A stretch of 64,000 nucleotides of DNA from Algoriphagus pacificus (GTDB taxonomy: Bacteria > Bacteroidota > Bacteroidia > Cytophagales > Cyclobacteriaceae), in NCBI RefSeq assembly GCF_017254845.1, contig NZ_JAFKCU010000002.1, positions 1,229,956-1,293,955 of the forward strand, read 5' to 3'. Position numbers and translations under genes: made by a program. The notes under the pieces were generated by a model. The model saw nothing but the letters and a program-made list of their open reading frames with translations. It ran no database searches and was not told the origin of the DNA. Position 1 is the stretch's first letter. Every line of letters begins with the position of its first letter. Of the stretch, positions 53,921-61,948 are shown piece after piece.

Positions 53921-55312
53921 TTATGCCTCAGTAATTGGTAAGCAAATGGTAAAAATTGTTTTGCCGGGTTCGGATTCTAGATAGACCGCTCCCTTGTGCT
54001 GTACTTTTATGATTTGCTGAACAAATTCAAGTCCCAGCCCGGTTCCTTTTCCGATACCTTTGGTGGTAAAGAAAGGATCAAAGATTTTATCCTGGATTTC
54101 CTTCGGGATTCCTGTTCCCGAATCTTCGATTTTAATATTCAAAAATTCTCCTTCTTTTTTGGTGGAAATAGTTAACTGTTTTTGTGATTGATCTTCCATG
54201 GCATCAATTGCATTGTCAACCAAATTGGTCCAAACCTGATTGAGTGGGCTCGCCAGAATGGATGCTTTTGGTAAATCTTCTGCATAGTTTTTTACAACTT
54301 TCACATCTTTCAGCTTATGATTGAGCATGGTCAATGTGTTATTCAGGCCAACATGAATATCCGTTGGGGTTTTCTCAGGAGCCTGATCCATATGGGTATA
54401 ACTCTTAATGGAGGAAACCAAATCGTTGATTCTCTGAGAGGCATCTTCGATCTCGGAAACAAGCTTTTCTGTTTTGAAAACTTGGTTCAGCCAACTGAAA
54501 ATCGCGTTTTGCTGAGAATCTGGAATGGCTTCGGAAAAGGATTCTAAATCATCCTCCGTAATCCCAAAATCCACAAAATTGGCAGATAGTTCATCCGCGT
54601 CTTCAATTCCATGATCATCTAACCAGTCCATCAATTCATCTTCCAGACTTGACTTTTCAATCAGATTCATCTCTTTGATATTCCCATCTATCTTTTGGAA
54701 AAGGGTGGTCGTGATCCTATCTATTTCTTCATCAGAGATCTTGATTTTGATGACATTCTTGAATTTATCAGGACTGATTTTCAAGAGTTTGGACAACTCC
54801 TTCGAACTCCTCACTACAGCTGCTGATGGATTATTTAGCTCATGCGCCAAACCCGCAGATAGTTTTCCAAGAGCCATCATTTTATCATCTTGCTGTTCTT
54901 GTTTAGTGAATTGGCGGATTCGGGTACTCATGGCATGGACAAATACCGTTGTCAATTCATGATGATCCCGGATCATTTCTTTAAAAAGTGCTTCATCCAA
55001 ACTGATCACAGAGGAGTCGCTAAGCGCTTCGGCATAAGCACGGGCAGATTGCGCTCTGGAATAGGGGAGCATTCCCGTTATCGTATATTTTTGAAGACGA
55101 CCTACATTTACAAATTGATTGTTTCTTTTTAATCGAAGGGTGAAATCACCTTCTAAAATGATGAAGAGGCGATTAATAGGATCTCCAGGTGAAAACATGG
55201 TTTCCCCTTGCTTGATTTCATGAAACTCGCTGTTGTTGATCAACCAGTTTAATTGCTCCTCAGGAACGTCCTTCAGTTCATCAATTTGCTGTAATGCCGC
55301 TAATGTATCCAT
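53921..55312 (-). CDS. Cyclic-nucleotide-binding-domain histidine kinase
   Basis: The 463-residue protein has an N-terminal cNMP/CRP-type domain (about 20-125, with Gly-Glu-Thr-Met-Phe-Ser-Pro-Gly-Asp and Ile-Leu-Glu-Gly-Asp-Phe), then HisKA with His157 in Leu-Ala-His-Glu-Leu-Asn-Asn-Pro, a helical spacer, and HATPase_c with Asp-Asn-Ala-Ile-Asp-Ala, Asp-Ser-Gly-Thr-Gly-Ile-Pro and Gly-Thr-Gly-Leu-Gly-Leu. There is no membrane segment, so it is a cytosolic kinase. It is the first gene of the operon and is expected to phosphorylate the receiver of the REC-flavoprotein fusion. The input may be a nucleotide or other ligand of the CRP-type fold. Confidence 0.86.
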   Translation of the reverse strand: MDTLAALQQIDELKDVPEEQLNWLINNSEFHEIKQGETMFSPGDPINRLFIILEGDFTLRLKRNNQFVNVGRLQKYTITGMLPYSRAQSARAYAEALSDSSVISLDEALFKEMIRDHHELTTVFVHAMSTRIRQFTKQEQQDDKMMALGKLSAGLAHELNNPSAAVVRSSKELSKLLKISPDKFKNVIKIKISDEEIDRITTTLFQKIDGNIKEMNLIEKSSLEDELMDWLDDHGIEDADELSANFVDFGITEDDLESFSEAIPDSQQNAIFSWLNQVFKTEKLVSEIEDASQRINDLVSSIKSYTHMDQAPEKTPTDIHVGLNNTLTMLNHKLKDVKVVKNYAEDLPKASILASPLNQVWTNLVDNAIDAMEDQSQKQLTISTKKEGEFLNIKIEDSGTGIPKEIQDKIFDPFFTTKGIGKGTGLGLEFVQQIIKVQHKGAVYLESEPGKTIFTICLPITEA

Positions 55313-55641
55313 TGGATTTAATTTAAGAAGAATAGCAGGTTTAAGTTCTATTTCCTCGAGTTTTAATAAACTGAAATCATTTCAATTTAGGTCATTTTAG
55401 TCCCCAAATACTTCACTTTTTTTACTTTAAATAGAAAACTGTCGCCTGGAGATTCTATATAGTAATTCCTATTTCAGCTTTTCTAATTCAATATAGGCCT
55501 TGATATTCCTTGAATCTGAAAAGACATTGGAACAATAGTTTTCATCTTGCTGGGATATCTTATATTTAATGATGCTGTAGGCTTGGAAGAAGATTTCAAT
55601 TCCAAGAATAAAGAGTTTTATAATCCAATTAACTCATCTGA
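55313..55641. other. Divergent intergenic region between kinase operon and nagB
   Basis: No gene is visible. CTTGGAA (55582-55588) pairs with TTCCAAG (55600-55606), a perfect 7-bp inverted repeat 36 bases before the nagB ATG, which could be an operator. I found no good -33/-7 pair for either side. Confidence 0.35.
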
Positions 55642-56412
55642 ATGATCGATTTTCCTCCCCATATCCATGTATATGAAACCAAAAAACTAGCTTGGGAAGC
55701 TGCAGGTAGAGATGTTGAAAAATGTATTATTCAACTTCAGGAAAGGCAGGAGGAGATTCGGATGATTTTTGCGGCAGCACCTTCTCAAACCGGCATGCTG
55801 GAATACCTGGCCAATTCTATTTCCATTAGATGGGAGAAAGTAATTGCCTTTCATATGGATGAATACATTGGTTTAGAAGAAAATGCCGCTCAATTATTTT
55901 CCAAGTACCTTGAGGAGAAGCTATTTTCAAAAGTTCCCTTGAAAGCCATCCATTACATTCAGCCAAAAGGTGATTTATCCTCTGAAATAGACAGATATAC
56001 TGCTTTGTTGGAATCAGAGCCAATTGATATTGTTTGTCTTGGGATAGGAGAAAACGGGCATATTGCTTTCAACGATCCTCCTGTGGCGGACTTTCAGGAT
56101 CCACTAACAGTGAAAGTGGTCAGCTTGGATGAGGCTTGTAGGATTCAGCAGGTTAATGATGGTTGTTTTGAAAGCATAGATCAAGTTCCAATGGAGGCTT
56201 TGACATTGACAATTCCTGCGCTGATGTCAGGAAAGAACCTTTTTTGTGTGGTATTGGGAGAAAAGAAAAGCGAGGCAGTAAAAAATACTTTGACCGGCCC
56301 TATAGAAACAGCTTGTCCCGCTTCAATTTTGACCACCCATCCCCACTGTGAATTTTATTTTGATTTGGCAGCTATAAGTAAGTTGGCGGATTCTAATCTC
56401 TCAGATCGATAA
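55642..56412 (+). CDS. nagB: Glucosamine-6-phosphate deaminase
   Basis: The 256-residue protein has the NagB pattern: Phe-His-Met-Asp-Glu-Tyr (about 71-76) and Gly-Ile-Gly-Glu-Asn-Gly-His-Ile-Ala-Phe-Asn-Asp-Pro-Pro (about 134-147). It converts glucosamine 6-phosphate to fructose 6-phosphate and ammonia. It is slightly short compared with the 266-residue E. coli enzyme and lacks obvious allosteric elaboration. It is followed by a symporter and nagA at 4 and 3 bases, forming a GlcNAc use operon. Confidence 0.87.
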   Translation: MIDFPPHIHVYETKKLAWEAAGRDVEKCIIQLQERQEEIRMIFAAAPSQTGMLEYLANSISIRWEKVIAFHMDEYIGLEENAAQLFSKYLEEKLFSKVPLKAIHYIQPKGDLSSEIDRYTALLESEPIDIVCLGIGENGHIAFNDPPVADFQDPLTVKVVSLDEACRIQQVNDGCFESIDQVPMEALTLTIPALMSGKNLFCVVLGEKKSEAVKNTLTGPIETACPASILTTHPHCEFYFDLAAISKLADSNLSDR

Positions 56413-56416
56413 AGAG

Positions 56417-57889
56417 ATGGAAACTCTGGACTGGATTATTCTGACCCTTTATTTTGTGATGTTATTGTCCATTGGATTATGGGCCTATTTCAAAGTGAAG
56501 AATTCTGAGGATTTCTACACTGCGGGAGGAAAGCTTCCTTGGTGGCTTTCCGGAATTTCCCATCATGTCTCAGGTTACAGTGGTGCAGTATTCGTGGCTT
56601 ATGCAGGGATCGCCTATACCCATGGATTTACGATTTATGTTTGGTGGGCATTTACTGTGGGGATTTCGGTCTTGGTTGCGGCTTTTTACATTGCGCCAAG
56701 ATGGGCCAGATTGAGGATACTATCAGGTATTCAATCACCTACTGAATACTTATTGGTTCGATATAATTTACCTACTCAGCAACTTATCGCCTGGGTGGGA
56801 ACGCTCATTAAAATCTTTGATACGGGCGGGAAGTTGGCTGCAATAGCGCTTTTGCTGAATGTGTTTAGCGGAGCTTCAATCACTTTTGGAGTTCTTTTGG
56901 TGGGATTTGTTTCCATGATTTATATCACCATTGGCGGCTTGATGGCGGATGTTTGGAATGATCTGGGCCAATTTGTGATTCAGGTTTTGGCTGGCTTGAC
57001 CATGTTTGTGGTCATCTTGATCAAATTGGATGATGGTTTGGCTGGAGTTGTTACCCTTTGGGAACGATTACCGCAGGAAAATTCACAATTTTTCCATGAT
57101 CCTTACACCTTGGGTTTTGCCATCGTGATGCTGGTTATCAATTTTTTCAGTTATAGCGGTGGAACCTGGAATTTAGCTACCCGATTTATTTCAAGCTCCT
57201 CTGGGGGAGTAGCGAAGAAAGCAGCAATCCTATCGTCAATGCTTTATCTTATCTGGCCATTGATTTTGTTTTACCCAATGTTTGCCGCTCCTATATTCTT
57301 TGAGAATCTAAGTGATCCGACCATTTCTTATGGGAAAATGGTTTTGGAATTTTTGCCTTCTGGATTGGTAGGATTGATTTTGGCTTCTCTTTTTGCCAAT
57401 ACGCTATCTATGACGGCCTCCGATTCCAACACAGTTTCTGCCGTGATAAGTAGAGATATCTTGCCGGTTTTATTCCCTAAGTTAAAGGAGATATCAAAGT
57501 CTAATGGATTGAAACTGGCCAGATTAACCACCCTGTGCTTTACCCTATTGACAATTATTACCGCTCTGAATTCTGCTTATTTTGGAGGAGTTATTGGATT
57601 GATAATATCTTGGTTTGCAGCACTTTTAGGTCCTATTGCTATACCAATGATTTTGGGTCTTTTACCTGCGTTTAAAGGGAGTAATGGGAGAATTGCAGTC
57701 TTATCAATTCTATGTGGTTTGCTCACTTTTATACTACTGAAGCTTTTCCCAGTTTCTTCTTTAGCTATTTCAATTGGTTCTCCAACCCTAGTTTCATTTT
57801 TGATTTTTACTGTTTCAGGATTGCTGAATAAAAAAGCTCCAAGTGATGAGGTTGAAATGTTATTAAGCAACTTGAGCAAATCCGGATAA
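56417..57889 (+). CDS. Sodium:solute symporter, probable GlcNAc or related aminosugar importer
   Basis: The 490-residue SSS-type protein has about 13 hydrophobic segments and the Gly-Gly-Lys-Leu-Pro-Trp-Trp and Ser-Gly-Tyr-Ser-Gly-Ala N-terminal pattern. It starts 4 bases after nagB and ends 3 bases before nagA, so aminosugar import is likely; direct substrate evidence is absent. No phosphotransferase genes are present, so a kinase encoded elsewhere would be needed to make GlcNAc 6-phosphate. Confidence 0.85.
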   Translation: METLDWIILTLYFVMLLSIGLWAYFKVKNSEDFYTAGGKLPWWLSGISHHVSGYSGAVFVAYAGIAYTHGFTIYVWWAFTVGISVLVAAFYIAPRWARLRILSGIQSPTEYLLVRYNLPTQQLIAWVGTLIKIFDTGGKLAAIALLLNVFSGASITFGVLLVGFVSMIYITIGGLMADVWNDLGQFVIQVLAGLTMFVVILIKLDDGLAGVVTLWERLPQENSQFFHDPYTLGFAIVMLVINFFSYSGGTWNLATRFISSSSGGVAKKAAILSSMLYLIWPLILFYPMFAAPIFFENLSDPTISYGKMVLEFLPSGLVGLILASLFANTLSMTASDSNTVSAVISRDILPVLFPKLKEISKSNGLKLARLTTLCFTLLTIITALNSAYFGGVIGLIISWFAALLGPIAIPMILGLLPAFKGSNGRIAVLSILCGLLTFILLKLFPVSSLAISIGSPTLVSFLIFTVSGLLNKKAPSDEVEMLLSNLSKSG

Positions 57890-57892
57890 AGC

Positions 57893-59047
57893 ATGGCTAT
57901 GAAAACAAGTTTGGAAGTTATTCACTATAAAACCCAAAAGCCAATTCAATTAATTTTGGAAGGAGAGAGAATCTCTAAAGTTATTGAATCAGATTCAAAT
58001 GATAATAATATCTTTCTTTCTCCGGGTTTAGTAGACCTACAAGTAAATGGTTTTCAGGGTATTGATTTTAATGAAGATAAGTTTTCTGAAGAAGATGTCA
58101 TAACTCTTACTACTCACTTGTGGCAAGTTGGAGTTACATCTTACATGCCCACATTAATCACTGGAAGTGATCAAAAAATCAGCAAAGCTATCAAAACGAT
58201 TGTCAATGCCTGCTCAATAAATGCTTTAGTTGATCAGTCGATTTTAGGGATTCATCTGGAAGGGCCGTTTATTTCAAAGGAAGAAGGTCCTAGGGGAGCC
58301 CATCCTCTGGAATTTGTGCAGGAACCAAATTGGGATTTATTTAAAAGTTGGCAAGAATTAGCTGAAGGAAGAATCAAATTGATCACCTTATCGCCTGAAT
58401 GGGATAAAGCGGTTGATTTTATTGAACGATGTGCGGAATCTGGTGTGAAAGTGGCTATTGGCCATACTGCAGCCAACAGTTTACAGATTGAAGCAGCTGT
58501 GAAAGCTGGTGCAAGTTTATCCACTCATTTAGGAAATGCAGCCCATTTGATGCTAGCTCGACATCCGAATTACATTTGGGATCAATTGGCAGCAGAAGAA
58601 CTTTGGACCAGTCTTATTGGGGATGGATTTCATCTTCCAAATTCAGTTTTAAAAGTTTTCATGAAAGTAAAGCCCAACAAAACCTTTCTAATCAGTGATT
58701 CAACCAAATTTGCGGGTCTTACTCCAGGAAATTATTCAAGCCCCATAGGAGGAGAGATTCAACTTTCCTCATCAGGAAGACTTTCTATGAGACATAATCC
58801 AGCTTTGTTAGCTGGTTCAGCTTCCACCTTGCTTCATGGCATCAATTATCTAATTCAAAACGATCTTGCAAGACCAGATGAAGCAATTGATATGGCTTCA
58901 GTAAAACCTTTTGAGTATTTGTCAGGAGCTGCTCAAAGCACTTTTACAAAAGGAGAAAAGGCAGATTTTTTAGTTTTTGAAAAGAAAGGATCAAAGATCA
59001 AATTGCTGCAAACCATCAAATCTGGAGAAATTGTTTATTCAGTGTAA
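57893..59047 (+). CDS. nagA: N-acetylglucosamine-6-phosphate deacetylase
   Basis: The 384-residue amidohydrolase has the metal and substrate motifs Gly-Ile-His-Leu-Glu-Gly-Pro-Phe (about 120-127), Gly-His-Thr-Ala-Ala-Asn, Thr-His-Leu-Gly-Asn-Ala and catalytic Asp in Ile-Ser-Asp-Ser-Thr. It removes the acetyl group from GlcNAc 6-phosphate to feed NagB. It is the last gene of the operon and converges with the cytochrome gene 18 bases away. Confidence 0.9.
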   Translation: MAMKTSLEVIHYKTQKPIQLILEGERISKVIESDSNDNNIFLSPGLVDLQVNGFQGIDFNEDKFSEEDVITLTTHLWQVGVTSYMPTLITGSDQKISKAIKTIVNACSINALVDQSILGIHLEGPFISKEEGPRGAHPLEFVQEPNWDLFKSWQELAEGRIKLITLSPEWDKAVDFIERCAESGVKVAIGHTAANSLQIEAAVKAGASLSTHLGNAAHLMLARHPNYIWDQLAAEELWTSLIGDGFHLPNSVLKVFMKVKPNKTFLISDSTKFAGLTPGNYSSPIGGEIQLSSSGRLSMRHNPALLAGSASTLLHGINYLIQNDLARPDEAIDMASVKPFEYLSGAAQSTFTKGEKADFLVFEKKGSKIKLLQTIKSGEIVYSV

Positions 59048-59065
59048 CCTGTTGGTTTAAAGCTT

Positions 59066-59578
59066 TTATTCTTCCAAAGTATACCATTCAATGTTTTCCA
59101 AGGGTTTTCTCCTGCCTCGGAATTCTTCTGGGGCATAATTAGCAGCCAAGTAATCAAGGATAATGGGTTCGTTTGCTCCCAAATCCCAAAGTCCTTGGGT
59201 CTCTTGCATCCATTCAATTTTTGATTTCCAGGTTTCCCGGTTGAATCGGTTCTGAAGAATTAATGCACTTGAATGGCATGCTGTACAGTGTGCTTTCACA
59301 AGTTCCAATCCCTCATCCACTAGCAATCCGGTTTCTACATCTTTGCCATCTACAATTTCAGAGTTTTCTAAGTCAAGAGGACCATCTGGTATTTCTGTTG
59401 TAGAATCAGAATTAAAACTTGAAGTAATTTCTGGTTGGAATATCAGCAGAGTTACTAAGCCGAGAAGTATTACCAAAGCAGCTATTAATCCCAAAATAGA
59501 TTTTCCTAAGCCTGAAATTAAGGTCAATGATTTTTTATTGCTTGAATTAGAGGATTTGCCTTCAGATGATTTTTTCAT
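59066..59578 (-). CDS. Membrane-anchored monoheme cytochrome c
   Basis: The 170-residue protein has an N-terminal Ser/Lys-rich start, a membrane anchor at about residues 28-50 and a C-terminal domain with one heme c site (Cys-Thr-Ala-Cys-His, about 97-101). A likely axial Met lies in Glu-Trp-Met-Gln-Glu. Its gene follows the sulfite oxidase by 5 bases, so it is the expected electron acceptor of that enzyme, linking it to the respiratory chain. The pairing resembles SorAB. Confidence 0.85.
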   Translation of the reverse strand: MKKSSEGKSSNSSNKKSLTLISGLGKSILGLIAALVILLGLVTLLIFQPEITSSFNSDSTTEIPDGPLDLENSEIVDGKDVETGLLVDEGLELVKAHCTACHSSALILQNRFNRETWKSKIEWMQETQGLWDLGANEPIILDYLAANYAPEEFRGRRKPLENIEWYTLEE

Positions 59579-59583
59579 AGTTC

Positions 59584-60849
59584 TCAGCTTACTTTCACGG
59601 CGATTCGATGACAGGCATTATTTAAATAGCCCTTCGGATTCCAGCCTGGCATTACCATAGGTTGGGATACTCCTTGAACATCGGTAGCCTTAGCCCAGAC
59701 TTCATAGTAACCTGGTTCGGGGAAATTTAAGTCGATGGACCATTGCTGCCAAGCAAGTCTGTTGGCCGGTTTTTTTAAAGCGCATTTTTTCCAAGTTGCT
59801 CCAAAATCTATGGAAACCTCCATTTCACTTACCTCATTTTCTCCTGCCCATGCATGACCTTGAACTTTCAGTACTTTGTTTTTGTCAAACATCGCCCCGG
59901 TTTTAGGATAGGTAATAATTGATTTGATAGGCATGGATTCGATGATTTTCATATCCTCATCAGGGACCTTTTCTCCTGGCGCTACTGGATATTTGGGAAC
60001 TCGGTAGGCATCGCCCATCATTTTCTCCCCATCATGAACTTTGTTCCTCACCACCAGTTTATGCAACCATTTTCCTGAGGCAGACGCCGGCCAACCTCCA
60101 CAAACCAATCGAAGCGGGTAGCCATGTTGGATAGGAATATCTTTTCCATTTAAAGCCCAAGCAACTAATGTTTCATCCTGCATGGCTTTTGAAATTGGCA
60201 CACCTCGAGAGATAACCACCTTGTTTGGATCTCCATTCAGGTGCTTGTCCTTGCCATAATACCCGACATAAACTGCATCCGAATTAATCCCAACATCCGC
60301 TAATAGGTCTTTTAGGCGAACTCCAGTCCATTCAGAGCAATAGACGGCTCCCTCTTCCCATTGATTGCCAGAGGCTGGTGGATAAAAACCTGCACGTCCA
60401 TTTCCTCCACATTCCAAAACCAGCTGATAGGAATATTGCTTGAAATTCTTCTTTAGGTCTTCAAGGGAATAAGTTTTTTCTTGCCTTGCCGATTCACCAC
60501 CTATCGTAAGTGTCCAGGTCTTGCTATCGAGATCTTCAGGAATGATCCCATTGTTTCGGATAAAAATATTAGGAAAAGGAGTGACGGGATCATTGAGAAG
60601 GTGAGGGACAGCTTCCACATTCCAGGGTTTTTCATTTCGCACGATCATGTCCTTGCTTTTACCTTCCATGGGATCAAAATCAGCTACCAAAGCAAGGGGA
60701 ATATAACCTTCCGGCATAGTTGCCGCATGAATGATATCTGTACCAAGAAATGCGGACAACATGGCTATGCTGCTTTTTTGAAGAAACTCTCTACGCTGCT
60801 TTTGGGGTTTATCACTTCCCTTGTATAGATTCTGATTGGATTTAGACAT
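59584..60849 (-). CDS. Sulfite oxidase family molybdoenzyme (SorA-like)
   Basis: Starting at ATG 60849 gives 421 residues; a TTG at 60882 is an alternative with a better upstream purine run. The protein has a Tat signal (Arg-Arg-Glu-Phe-Leu-Gln-Lys, about residues 19-25). The molybdopterin domain carries the catalytic Cys in Leu-Glu-Cys-Gly-Gly-Asn-Gly-Arg, followed by Tyr/Trp-rich pterin segments, and the last 110 residues form the dimerisation (Mo-co) domain. It oxidises sulfite to sulfate in the periplasm. The cytochrome gene follows immediately. Confidence 0.88.
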   Translation of the reverse strand: MSKSNQNLYKGSDKPQKQRREFLQKSSIAMLSAFLGTDIIHAATMPEGYIPLALVADFDPMEGKSKDMIVRNEKPWNVEAVPHLLNDPVTPFPNIFIRNNGIIPEDLDSKTWTLTIGGESARQEKTYSLEDLKKNFKQYSYQLVLECGGNGRAGFYPPASGNQWEEGAVYCSEWTGVRLKDLLADVGINSDAVYVGYYGKDKHLNGDPNKVVISRGVPISKAMQDETLVAWALNGKDIPIQHGYPLRLVCGGWPASASGKWLHKLVVRNKVHDGEKMMGDAYRVPKYPVAPGEKVPDEDMKIIESMPIKSIITYPKTGAMFDKNKVLKVQGHAWAGENEVSEMEVSIDFGATWKKCALKKPANRLAWQQWSIDLNFPEPGYYEVWAKATDVQGVSQPMVMPGWNPKGYLNNACHRIAVKVS

Positions 60850-61055
60850 CTGGGTATTGTTTGGCCTATTTTCTGTTTTCAAAAGGTTATCCTTTCCTAA
60901 AGAAATTGAAAATAGTCAATAATATTTTTTTCTCTTAGAGTAATAGTAAGAATTACTAATTTCGATAATAGAGTATGTTTGGTATTTAGAATTTGTAAAA
61001 TAGAATTAATATTGATCAAAAACTTGAGTCAAAAACTTGATGCAAAAAATGTAAA

Positions 61056-61520
61056 ATGGTAATTGAAATTATTAATATCAAAGAACATTATTACAAAAAA
61101 ACTATCCCATTTTTTCTGATGGTTTGTTGTTTGATTTCATACGGGTTTCCATTCAAATTTCCTCACAATACCTTCAATTGGATTCAGAAATATGGGCTGC
61201 CTGAATATTGTTATCCTGCATTTATCGTAATTTTTATCGTTTTTTTCATTTTAATGATTGTGAGCTTTTTTTTAAGCCCAGGTATCGGAATAAATAAAGA
61301 TGATTTGATTGATGGGGTTATAAATTATAAAGGTTCCTCAATTGAGTTAAGAGAAATAGCAACGTACGAGATAGAAGGACTTTATTGGATAACTTATGAG
61401 AATAAAACTGTTTGGAAATTTAGTGGCAAGACTAAAGAGAAATCCTTTTCATTATTTTTATTAATGAATTTTTCACAAAAAATAGAAATTGAAAATTACT
61501 TAAGAATTTTAGTAGAGTAA
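61056..61520 (+). CDS. Hypothetical small membrane protein
   Basis: The 154-residue product has two hydrophobic segments (about 14-30 and 53-75) and a soluble C-terminal part of about 70 residues with beta-strand pattern (Ile-Ala-Thr-Tyr-Glu-Ile-Glu-Gly-Leu-Tyr), reminiscent of small PH-like domains. No family is recognised with certainty. The base composition here is lower in GC than the neighbours, so it may be a recent arrival. It is flanked by intergenic sequence with dispersed repeats downstream. Confidence 0.5.
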   Translation: MVIEIINIKEHYYKKTIPFFLMVCCLISYGFPFKFPHNTFNWIQKYGLPEYCYPAFIVIFIVFFILMIVSFFLSPGIGINKDDLIDGVINYKGSSIELREIATYEIEGLYWITYENKTVWKFSGKTKEKSFSLFLLMNFSQKIEIENYLRILVE

Positions 61521-61948
61521 GGTTAAAAGAGATTTCAGGATTTTTTTAATTCTATAATTTTCAATTCTTATTCCTTAAAAGTTGATTTTAGCCGAACAAA
61601 GAATCCCGGTTTGTGATGGTATTGAATGCGTCACTATTTTTTACCGCTAAGCCGAAGAGATCGCAGAGTTTCGCAAAGAAGATTGTTATTAGGAATAGCT
61701 CCAGAGGAGTGACAAATTTGTACCCATAGGTAAAGATTTAGCCTAAAAATAACCTCTCGCTCTAAATCATCTTTTGAAAACAAATAGAATTGCGGGAGGC
61801 TGGCAGTCAAGGTTAGTGGTTTGGAGAAATTCTCATTCTTGAAGACATGAATGGAATCATAGTTTTATAAGTAGAGTAATGGTGAATCGTATGATCGGTT
61901 GTTTACCCAAATATTTTTTGAATACTTTTAAAGCAAAACTTTGCCAGC
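61521..61948. repeat. Non-coding region with dispersed repeat elements
   Basis: No gene is visible. TTACCGCTAAG plus TCGCAGAG and TCGCAAAGAAG (about 61641-61683) resembles the ACCGCAAAGGACGCAAAGG repeat at 63270. A second segment at 61691-61730 contains CTCCAGAGGAG (61699-61709), which also occurs at 63373-63383. Both lie upstream of the serine hydrolase gene at 61949. Confidence 0.5.

Noticed and set aside
44063-60849. TauE exporter and sulfite oxidase as one sulfite-handling system
   Set aside because: They are about 15 kb apart with unrelated genes between, so the link is speculative.
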